64,000 bases of DNA from positions 2,294,001 through 2,358,000 of the forward strand of contig NC_089182.1 of assembly GCF_947507565.1 (NCBI RefSeq), given 5' to 3'. Of this stretch, positions 34,831 through 45,298 are shown piece by piece (the first letter of the stretch is position 1; each line of letters starts with the position of its first letter). Below the pieces are notes generated by a model that saw only the letters and a list, made by a program, of their open reading frames with translations, did no database searches and had not been told where the DNA came from. Source of the DNA: Oscarella lobularis. Its lineage: Eukaryota > Porifera > Homoscleromorpha > Homosclerophorida > Oscarellidae. The translations under genes were made by a program, and so were the position numbers.

Positions 34831-37530
34831 AAGAAGAAGCCCGACGCGGACGAAAACGACAGAAAGAATCTCGTGCACCGGTCATCATGGGGTAATCATA
34901 AAAATCATGAACTCTTAATTAACATCGTTAATTTATTGACTACTTTAGATTCCAAGAGAAGTCGGACGTGGACGACTACAACAAGATGAAGGACGAAAGA
35001 ATTCTGGGCAACGGTTATCAGGTATGTCCTATCCATGTTAATAATTTTTTAATTAAATTCTGCATACAGTGAGGTTCTTGAGCCCACTGATGGCCGTCGT
35101 CGCTGTCATACAGCAAACCCCGGTAGGTGCTTGAGTAAATAGTTTTTACGACTTTCATGATGTCTTTCCCTAGATAAAGTGTTTGCGCGTGACAGAGCCC
35201 GTCCTGGCGAGAAGCGCTCCCCGTAGCATTATATTCGGGCAAGCCAGGCCTATCGGGCACGCATAGCGGAATAAATGGCCAAAATAAGGCCAAACGGACG
35301 TCGAATTCATCTCAAGAACGGCAAGTTGAAGAAGTCAATGGCCGTTATTTTTGCCTACGTGCCAGGCAAAGTAAGTATTATATATTTTGGCTAATCCTTT
35401 AGATGTACCTTTATTGCATGCAGAATTGAAATCCCAGAAGAGCAACGCTGCTCTTTGAAGATACGGAGTACAGTGTTAATATATTTATATTTTACCTTTG
35501 GCTAACTGAATGTGTTTTTTTGCACATAGGATGAATAATTGAACGTCGTTTTCGTCCCGCTGCAAATGGTTGGAAGCCTTCCTCTTCTTGTCAGCCTTCC
35601 TCTTCATGTCACGTCAAAATATCAACAAATGTCGTCATTTGCCAGGTAAGAAAATATAAGCCACTTTCTCACACATTGCTAAATAATACTATTATTGTAG
35701 TTGCCCATGCCCCCACGGATCGTCGTTCAAAGGGGATGGATCAAATCACGAACGCCGTCTCTCTTCATTTTGCAAGTACCTGTTATCGGATAGCATTGAC
35801 ATATACTATATGATGGTGTTTTTTCTTGCTAGAAAGTCACGTAGGAAAAACCATCGTCATAATTAAAATTTCAGGTGCGTGTTTTTAAATTATTTATATT
35901 AAAAGCTTTAGCGTAAGGGCCAAAAACAAATAAGAATTATTTAATTAAAGAAATAAAGGGAAATCAAGTCAGGTAGATAGGAAGCTAGGGAACACTAGGA
36001 ATAGGATAGATAAGTAGAAAGGCAGTTAGGCAGAGGATAGAGTCCACGGGGTTAAATTACTAGAATAAATTATATAAATTATTTTAAATTGGCCCTTCGT
36101 TACTATAAACGTCACTACGACCTAGTTCCACATTGCTCTTTCTATAACGATTTTTTGTCTCGGTACCTGAGTACCGAGACATAGTTTTCGGGATGTAAAA
36201 AATTACTAACGGGCGTACCGGAAAAGTGGTGGGTAGTAGGCTCTCGCGACTGGGTCCCTCAGGTGTCCGATACATTGTAGTTGTGCACCTGGATATTTGT
36301 TAGGGTCCTTCTCTTTTCGTTTCGGAGAAATTTGGGTCTATTCGTGAAACAGGATGTGACGTCACAGAAGTTTGGAATGCTGCGGTCAGAACGGATGGTG
36401 TCATGTTTTTCGGTACACCCGTTGTGACAATGCGCTTACCTTTCGGTTTTTTCAAGGTCGTGCCGATGTGCACTTACCGTTTGCGGCGTTCAGTTTGTTG
36501 TTCCGGAGCTTGGGCAAAGTGGTGAAAACTGACATAAGAAATATGTAAGGGATATGTGCCCGTGTCTGTCGGGCTTGGTTAGGTACTGATCGCTCTTCAT
36601 CATTTAATTCTATACGGGCGGGCCTGGGAGATGGCGTTGTGTCCGTCGCTGCAGCAGTTGAAGCGACGCTAAGGAGCTCAGCATTGTGACTCGCTGAAAT
36701 GAGCGATGTGAATGAGGTGCGTGCGGTATTTTGTCTAGACGTGGTAGGGAGGCAAGACGGTATCAATTTTGAGATCGATTACCACCACCATTTCTCGTGG
36801 GAGCGCGGTGAGTCGCCTAAACACTCACCATGGTACACTGTACCAGTCAAAATAAGCGAAGCGCCTCTCTACCGTAGTCAAAATACCACGCGCCTCATTT
36901 GCCGCTCATTCAGAGTAAGCTAGTCACGCATGCTGTACTGCTTATCATAGCCTCTGCTGCTGCAGAAATGAACGCGCCGGCATCGCCCATGATAGAATTT
37001 TTGAGCAACCTGAAGTACCTAACCAACCAAGCCCTCGACAGACACAAAAATCTCTGCCATATACATTCTTTCAGTTGCCGCCACTTCGCCCATGCCCTAG
37101 AAAGAACCCAATGCTGCAAACGATAAGCGCATAAGAACTGAAAGGTATAGTTCCAAACGTCTGTGACATTTTCAAAAGAGCGAGCCCGGCCCTAACAATC
37201 ACCAAGGACACAACAACGCCATGCATGGCTTCCCCTAGCTGTCGCTCGCAACTGTTAGCCTCCGAACGCAAAAGCTAGCTGACCAAACGCAAAAGAGGGC
37301 AGTGCTAGCGACAGGTTGACACACGGAGTTTTAGTGGGGTCCCAGGACCCTGAAGGGAGTCGATCAAAGGGAACGCTTAGCTTAGGTGTGAAAGTTGGAG
37401 GGCAGGAGGCGAATCTACAACCACTGCTGGACCCGAATTTTTCCCGTGCATGTGCGCGTAATTACCATTCCGTTCTTTCCAGCGTTTATTTATTAGGTAG
37501 GGAAACATGTTTCCAGTGTATATTTATTAT
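34831..37530. other. Gene-poor sequence with exon-like islands
   Basis: No protein domain is recognised. Splice-like signals bracket short segments: TTTAG/ATTCCAAGAG to TATCAG/GTATGT (34950-35021) and a segment ending GGCAAA/GTAAGT (35369). These could be exons of a noncoding transcript or of a decayed gene that also spans the twin hairpins. The 37070-37530 stretch shows nothing before the satellite block begins. Confidence 0.35.
36157..36180. repeat. Perfect inverted repeat, 10-bp stem, 4-nt loop
   Basis: GTCTCGGTAC, loop CTGA, then GTACCGAGAC. The 24 bases are fully symmetrical apart from the loop. It could be a cruciform site or a fragment of a transposon end. Confidence 0.7.
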
Positions 37531-37534
37531 ATTA

Positions 37535-38204
37535 CAGGAGAGAAAAGTTGGCCAGTCCCTTGTAATTTTTCTGTAATTTATTACAGGAAAGAACAGTTGG
37601 CCAGTCCCTTGTAATTTCACTGTAATTTACTACAGGAGAGAACAGTTGGCCAGTCCCTTATAATTTCACTGTAATTTATTACAGGAGAGAACAGTTGGCC
37701 ACTCCCTTGCAATTTCACTGTAATTTATTACAGGAAAGAACAGTTGGCCAGTCCCTTGTAATTTCACTGTAATTTATTACAGGAGAGAACAGTTGGCCAG
37801 TCCCTTGTAATTTTACTGTAATTTATTACACTAGAAGACAGTTGGCCAGTCCCTTGTAATTTCACTGTAATTTATTACACTAGAGAACAGTTGGCCAGTC
37901 CTTTGTAATTTTTCTGTAATTTATTACAGGAGAGAACAGTTGGCCAATCCCTTGTAATTTCCTGTAATTTATTACAGGAGAGAACAGTTGGCCAGTCCCT
38001 TGTTATTTCACTGTAATTTATTACACTAGAGAACAGTTGGCCAGTCCCTTGTAATTTTTCTGTAATTTATTACAGGAAAGAACAATTGGCGAGTCCATTG
38101 AAATTTGACTGTAATTTATTAAAGAACAGTTGGCCAGTCCCTTGTAATTTCACTGTAATTTATTACAGGAGAGAACAGTTGGCCACTCCCTTGTAATTTT
38201 TCTG
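37535..38204. repeat. Satellite A, block 1 (unit about 49 bp, about 14 copies)
   Basis: Tandem unit formed by TGTAATTTATTACAGGAGAG, AACAGTTGGCCAGTCCCTTG and TAATTTCAC (49 bases). Copies differ by a few substitutions (GGAGAGAAC, CTAGAGAAC, TTTTTCTG or TTTCACTG linkers). Each unit contains the palindrome CTGTAA-TTTA-TTACAG. The block ends abruptly where satellite B begins. Confidence 0.95.
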
Positions 38205-40508
38205 TTATATATACCGGCAGGCGGCATATATATACCGGCAGGCAGCCTACGTACTCCGCCTGCCTACTCCGCCGGCAGGCGGCATATATACCGGCATACG
38301 GCATACGTACTCCGCCGGTAGGCGGCATATATATACCGGCAGGCGGCATACGTACTCCGCCGGGAAGCAGCATATATATACCAGCAGGCGGCATATATAT
38401 ACCGGCAAGCGGCATGCGTACTCCGCCGGCAGGCGACATACGTATTCCGCCGGCACTCGGCATATATATACCGGCAGGCGGTATACGTACTCCGCCGGCA
38501 GGCGACATATATACCGGCAGGCGGCATATATGTACCGGCAGTCGTCATACGTACTTCGCCGAGAGGCGGCATACGTACTCCGCCGGCACTCGGCATATAT
38601 ATACCGGCAGGCGACATACGTACTCCGCCGGCAGGCGGCATATATATACCGGCAGGCGGCATATATGTACAGGAAGTCGGCATACGTACTTCGCTGGCAG
38701 GCGGCATAAGTACTTCGCCTGCAAGCGGCATATATATTCCGGCAGGCGGCATACGTACTCCGCCGGCAGGCGGCATATATATACCGGCAGGCGGCGGCAT
38801 ACGTACTTCGCCGGAGGCGGCATATATATACCGGCAGGCGGCATACGTACTCCGCCGGCAAGCGGCATATATATACCGGCAGGCGGCATATATATACCGG
38901 CAGGCGGCATTCGTACTCCGCCTGCTTACTCCGCCAGCAGGCGGCATATATATACCGGCAGGCGGCATACGTACTCCGCCGGCAAGCGGCATATATATAC
39001 CGGCAGGCGGCATTCGTACTCCGCCTGCTTACTCCGCCAGCAGTCGGCATATATATACCGGCAGGCGGCATTCGTCCTCTGCCAGCAGTCGGCATATATA
39101 TACCGGCAGGCGGCATACGTACTCCGCCGGCAAGCGGCATATATATACCGGCAGGCGGCATACGTACTCCGCCGGCAAGCGGCATATATATACCGGCAGG
39201 CGGCATATATATACCGGCAGGGGGCATTCGTACTCCGCCTGCTTGCTCCGCCAGCAGTCGGCATATATATACCGGCAGGCGGCATTCGTCCTCTGCCAGC
39301 AGTCGGCATATATATACCGGCAGGCGGCATACGTACACCGCCGGCAGGCGGCATATATATACCGGCAGGCGGCATATATGTACCGGCAGTCGGCATATAT
39401 ATACCGGCAGGCGGCATACGTATTCCTCTGGCAGGTGGCATATATATACCGGCAGGCGACATAGGTACTTCGCCGGCAAGCGGCATACGTACTCCGCCGG
39501 CAGGCGGTATACGTACTCCGCCGGCAGGCGGCATATATATACCGGCAGGCGGCGTACGTACTCCGCCGACAGTCGGCATATATGTATTGGCAGGCGGCAC
39601 ACGTACTCCGCCGGCAGGCGGCATATATATACCGGCAGGCGGCATACGTACTCCGCCGGCAGTCGGCATATATATACCGGTAGGCGGCATACGTACTCCG
39701 CCGGCAGGCGGCATATATTTACCGGCAGGCGGCATATATATACCGGCAGGCGGCGGCATATGTACTTCGCCGGCAGGCGGCATATATATACCGGCAGGCG
39801 GCGTACGTACTCCGCCGGCAGTCGGCATATATGTATTGGCAGGCGGCACACGTACTCCGCCGGCAGGCGGCATATATATACCGGCAGGCGGCATACGTAC
39901 TCCGCCGATAGGCGGCATATATATACCGGCAGGCGGCGTACGTACTCCGCCGGCAGGCGGCATATATATACCGGCAGGCGGCATACGTACTTCGCCGGCA
40001 GGCGGCATATATATACCGGCAGGCAGCATATATGTACCGGAAGTTGGCATACGTACTTCGCCGGCAGGCGGCATAAATATACCGGCAGGCGGAATACGTA
40101 CTTCGCCGGCAGGCGGCATACGTACTTCGCCTGCAGGCGGCATATATATACCGGCAGGCGGCATATATGTACCGGAAGTTGGCATACGTACTTCGCCGGC
40201 AGGCGGCATATATATACCGGCAGGCGGCATACGTACTCCGCCGGCAAGCGGCATATATATACACCGGCAGACGGCATACGTGCTCCGCCGGCAGTCGGCA
40301 TATATATACCGGCAGGCGGCATACGTACTCCGCCGGTAGGCGTCATATATATACCGGCAAGCGGCATACGTACTACGCCGGGAGGCGGCATACGTACTCC
40401 GCCGGCAAGCGGCATATATATACCGGCAGGCGGCATACATATACCGACAGTCGGCATATATATACCGCAGGCGGCATACGTACTCCGCCGGCAGTCGGCA
40501 TATATCTA
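38205..40508. repeat. Satellite B, block 1 (21/24-bp units, about 2.3 kb)
   Basis: Alternating units GGCATATATATACCGGCAGGC (21 bases, written in parts: GGCATATATATA, CCGGCAGGC) and GGCATACGTACT plus CCGCCGGCAGGC (24 bases), with variants CATACGTACTTCGCC and CATATATGTACCGGCAGTC. Because both unit lengths are multiples of three, most frames stay open on both strands, giving frames up to 736 codons (minus) and 641 codons (plus). No start context, introns or conserved domain support translation. Confidence 0.93.
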
Positions 40509-42354
40509 CTTGCTACAGGAAAGAACAGTTGGCCAGTCTCTTGTAATTTTTCTGTAATTTACTACAGGAAGAACAATTGGCCAGTTCGTTGTAATTTGAC
40601 TGTAATTTATTACAGGAAAGAACACTTGGCCAGTCCCTTGTAATTTCACTGTAATTTATTACAGGAGAGAACCGTTGGCCAGTCCCTTGTAATTTTCCTG
40701 TATTGTATTACAGAAAAGAACAGTTGGCCAGTCTTTTGTAATTTTACTGTAATTTATTACAGGAGAGAACAGTTGGCCAGTCCCTTGTGATTTCTTGTAA
40801 CTTATTACAGGAGAGAACAGTTGGTCAGTCCCTTGTAATTTTCCTGTATTGTATTACAGAAAAGAACAGTTGGCCAGTCCCTTGTAATTTCACTGTAATT
40901 TATTACAGTAGAGAACATTTGGCCAATCCTTTGTAATTTTTCTGTAATTTATTACAGGAGAGAACAGTTGGCCAGTCCCTTGTAATTTCCTGTAATTTAT
41001 TACAGGAGAGAACAGTTGGCCATTCCCTTATAATTTCACTGTAATTTATTACACTAGTGAACAGTTGGCCAGTCTCTTGTAATTTTCCTGTAATTTATTA
41101 CAGGAGAGAACAGTTGGCCAGTCCCTTGTAATTTCACTAATTTATTACAGGAGAGAACAGTTGGCCAGTCCCTTGTAATTTTCCTGTATTGTATTACAGA
41201 AAAGAAAAGTTGGCCAGTCCCTTGTAATTTCACTGTAATTTATTACAGGAGAGAACAGTTGGCCAGTCCCTTGTAATTTCTTGTAATTTATTACAGGAGA
41301 GAACAGTTGGTCAGTCCCTTGTAATTTTTCTGTAATTTATTACAGGAGAGAACAGTTGGCCAGTCCCTTGTAATTTCACTGTAATTTATTACAGGAGAGA
41401 ACAGTTGGCCAGTCCCTTGTAATTTTTCTGTAATTTATTACAGGAGAGAACAGTTGGCCAGTCCCTTGTAATTTCTTGTAATTTATTACAGGAGAGAACA
41501 GGTTGTCAGTCCCTTGTAATTTTTCTGTAATTTATTACAGGAGATAACAGTTGGCCAGTCCCTTGTAATTTCACTGTAATTTATTACAGGAGAGAACAGT
41601 TGGCCAGTCCCTTGTAATTTTCCTGTATTGTATTACAGAAAAGAACAGTTGGCCAGTCCCTTGTAATTTCACTTTAATTTATTACAGGAGAGAACAGTTG
41701 GCCATTCCCTTATAATTTCACTGTAATTTATTGCACTAGTGAACAGTTGGCCAGTCTCTTGTAATTTTCCTGTAATTTATTACAGGAGAGAACAGTTGGC
41801 CAGTCCCTTGTAATTTTCCTGTAATTTATTACAGGAGAGAACAGTTGGCCAGTCCCTTGTAATTTTACTGTAATTTATTACACTAGAAGACAGTTGGCCA
41901 GTTCCTTGTAATTTCACTGTAATTTATTACACTAGAGAACAGTTGGCCAGTCCTTTGTAATTTTTCTGTAATTTATTACAGGAGAGAACATTTGGCCAAT
42001 CCCTTGTAATTTCCTGTAATTTATTACAGGAGAGAACAGTTGGCCAGTCCCTTGTTATTTCACTGTAATTTATTACACTAGAGAACAGTTGGCCAGTCCT
42101 TTGTAATTTTTCTGTAATTTATTACAGGAGAGTGTTAACAGTTGGCCAATCCCTTGTAATTTCCTGTAATTTATTACATGAGAGAACAGTTGGCCAGTCC
42201 CTTGTAATTTTTCTTTAATTTATTACAGGAAAGAACAATTGGCGAGTCCATTGAAATTTGACTGTAATTTATAAAAGAACAGTTGGCCAGTCCTTTGTAA
42301 TTTCACTGTAATTTATTACAGGAGAGATCAGTTGGCCACTCCCTTGTAATTTTT
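40509..42354. repeat. Satellite A, block 2 (about 37 copies)
   Basis: Same 49-bp family as block 1. A sub-variant with TCCTGTATTGTATTACAGAAAAG recurs several times (for example 40697, 40848, 41181 and 41621), suggesting higher-order units of several 49-mers. Confidence 0.95.
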
Positions 42355-43434
42355 CTGTTATATATACCGGCAGGCGGCATATATATACCGGCAGGCAGCC
42401 TACGTACTCCGCCTGCCTACTCCGCCGGCAGGCGGCATATATACCGGCATACGGCATACGTACTCCGCCGGTAGGCGGCATATATATACCGGCAGGCGGC
42501 ATACGTACTCCGCCGGGAAGCAGCATATATATACCGGCAGGCGGCATATATATACCGGCAAGCGGCATGCGTACTCCGCCGGCAGGCGACATACGTATTC
42601 CGCCGGCACTCGGCATATATATACCGGCAGGCGGCATACGTACTCCTCTGCCAGGCGGCATATATATACCGGCAGGCGGCATATATGTACCGGCAGTCGG
42701 CATATACAGCAGGCGGCATACGTACTTCGCCGGTAGACGGCATACGTACTTCGCCGGCAGGCGGCATATATATATACCGGCAAGCGGCATACGTACTCCG
42801 CCGGTAGTCGGCATATATATACCGGCAGGCGGCGTACGTACTCCGCCGGCAGGCGGCATATATATACCGGCAAGCGGCATATATATACCGGTAGGCGGCG
42901 TACGTACTCCGCCGGCAGGCGGCATATATATACCGGCAGGCGGCATACGTACTTCGCCGGCAGGCGGCATATATATACCGGCAGGCGGCATATATGTACC
43001 GGAAGTCGGCACAGGTACTTCGCCGGCAGGCGGCATAAATATACCGGCAGGCGGAATACGTACTTCGCCGGCAGGCGGCATACGTACTTCGCCTGCAGGC
43101 GGCATATATATACCGGCAGGCGGCATACGTACTCCGCCGGCAAGCGGCATATATATACACCGGCAGACGGCATACGTGCTCCGCCGGCAGTCGGCATATA
43201 TATACCGGCAGGCGGCATACGTACTCCGCCGGTAGGCGTCATATATATACCGGCAGGCGGCATACGTACTCCGCCGGCAAGCGGCTTACGTACTACGCCG
43301 GGAGGCGGCATACGTACTCCGCCGGCAAGCGGCATATATATACCGGCAGGCGGCATACATATACCGACAGTCGGCATATATATACCGCAGGCGGCATACG
43401 TACTCCGCCGGCAGTCGGCATACATCTACTTGCT
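42355..43434. repeat. Satellite B, block 2 (about 1.1 kb)
   Basis: Shorter relative of block 1. Its first ~280 bp and its last ~350 bp match block 1 almost base for base, including the entry junction (TCTGTTATATATACCGGCAG) and the exit (CATCTACTTGCTACAGGAAA). The two blocks therefore differ mainly by internal loss or gain of units. Confidence 0.93.
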
Positions 43435-44748
43435 ACAGGAAAGAACATTTGGCCAGTCCCTTGTAATTTTTCTGTAATTTACTACAGGAAGAACAATTGG
43501 CCAGTTCGTTGTAATTTGACTGTAATTTATTACAGGAAAGAACAATTGGCCAGTCCCTTGTAATTTCACTGTAATTTATTACAGGAGAGAACCGTTGGCC
43601 AGTCCCTTGTAATTTTCCTGTATTGTATTACAGAAAAGAACAGTTGGCCAGTCTTTTGTAATTTTACTGTAATTTATTACAAGAGAGAACATTTGGCCAG
43701 TCCTTTGTAATTTTTCTGTAATTTATTACAGGAGAGAACAGTCGGCCAGTCCCTTGTAATTTCTTGTAATTTATTACAGGAGAGAACAGTTGGTCAGTCC
43801 CTTGTAATTTTTCTGTAATTTATTACAGGAGAGAACAGTTGGTCAGTCCCTTGTAATTTCACTGTAATTTATTACAGGAGAGAACCGTTGGCCAGTCCCT
43901 TGTAATTTTCCTGTATTGTATTACAGAAAAGAACAGTTGGCCAGTCTTTTGTAATTTTACTGTAATTTATTACAAGAGAGAACATTTGGCCAGTCCTTTG
44001 TAATTTTTCTGTAATTTATTACAGGAGAGAACAGTCGGCCAGTCCCTTGTAATTTCTTGTAATTTATTACAGGAGAGAACAGTTGGTCAGTCCCTTGTAA
44101 TTTTTCTGTAATTTATTACAGGAGAGAACAGTTGGTCAGTCCCTTGTAATTTTTCTGTAATTTATTACAGGAAAGAACAATTGGCCAGTCCCTTGTAATT
44201 TCACTGTAATTTATTACAGGAGAGAACCGTTGGCCAGTCCCTTGTAATTTTCCTGTATTGTATTACAGAAAAGAACAGTTGGCCAGTCTTTTGTAATTTT
44301 ACTGTAATTTATTACAAGAGAGAACATTTGGCCAGTCCTTTGTAATTTTTCTGTAATTTATTACAGGAGAGAACAGTTGGTCAGTCCCTTGTAATTTTTC
44401 TGTAATTTATTACAGGAGAGAACAGTTGGCCAGTCCCTTGTAATTTTTCTGTAATTTATTACAGGAGAGAACAGTTGGCCAGTCCCTTGTAATTTCCTGT
44501 AATTTATTACAGGAGAGGACAGTTGGCCATTCCCTTATAATTTCACTGTAATTTATTACACTAGTGAACAGTTGGCCAGTCTCTTGTAATTTTCCTGTAA
44601 TTTATTACAGGAGAGAACAGTTGGCCAGTCCCTTGTAATTTTTCTGTAATTTATTACAGGAAAGAACTGTTGGCCAGTCCCTTGTAATTTTTCTGTAATT
44701 TATTACAGGAGAGAACAGTTGGCCAGTCCCTTGTTATTATTCTGTATG
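43435..44748. repeat. Satellite A, block 3 (about 27 copies)
   Basis: Continuation of the 49-bp family after B block 2. A ~200-bp higher-order segment (ACCGTTGGCC...TCTTTTGTAATTTTAC...AAGAGAGAACATTTGG) is repeated at about 43588, 43882 and 44224. It ends at unique sequence beginning TCTGTATGATTGAGGAAG. Confidence 0.95.
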
Positions 44749-45298
44749 ATTGAGGAAGAGAAGAATACTTGATCATCGATGATAATATTCATCATCATCA
44801 CCATCAAGTTCCCTTCTCTTTTTTCCTTCACGTTGCACTCTGCTTTATATTTTACTGTTACACCTGCAATTTCATGCAAGACAAACCGAGACATTTTTTC
44901 AAACTGAAACTTGTTTTGTTTTTTTCGGTTCTAATCATCAAAACTCGGGGGCCGGAAGTTCGAATGAGAGGGGTGCATGGCGGCGGCAACCACTACTACG
45001 ACAGAGGGGCGGTTGCTTGGCAATGACGGCACGCTTGGCGAAGGCAAATTAATTGGTAGGGAAGTTTTGGATAGTATGAGCAAGATGTTAAGTTTTGAAC
45101 ATGGGCAGACTTACAAGCTTTTTCAAAGTTATTCAAGTGAAAGAGAAACGTTTCTCAGCTGTCGAATTAATTCAGGGAGCCTCTATAGTATAGGAACGTT
45201 ACTGATCCCAGTAGTTGATATGGCGCGAAACAATTTAGCACGCCAACTGCAATTCCAGACAAAAAAAAGACAAGAATGCAACTGCAAGCCATTAAAGT
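44749..45298. other. Unique spacer between satellite and GH32 gene
   Basis: A 123-codon open frame on the plus strand (44977-45348, Thr-rich start) shows no recognised domain and overlaps the 3' end of the GH32 gene. No other feature is seen. Confidence 0.4.

Noticed and set aside
38247-40457. 736-codon minus-strand and 641-codon plus-strand open frames in satellite B
   Set aside because: Both follow from 21/24-bp units that never break frame. Several overlapping frames are equally open, with no start context, domain or intron, so they are not called as genes.
42269-43425. Open frames of 293-341 codons in the second satellite B block
   Set aside because: Same cause as in the first block. 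They also run into satellite A at their ends.
37535-44748. Regular repeats suggesting a CRISPR-like array
   Set aside because: Units are contiguous with no unique spacers, and the genome is eukaryotic. These are satellites.
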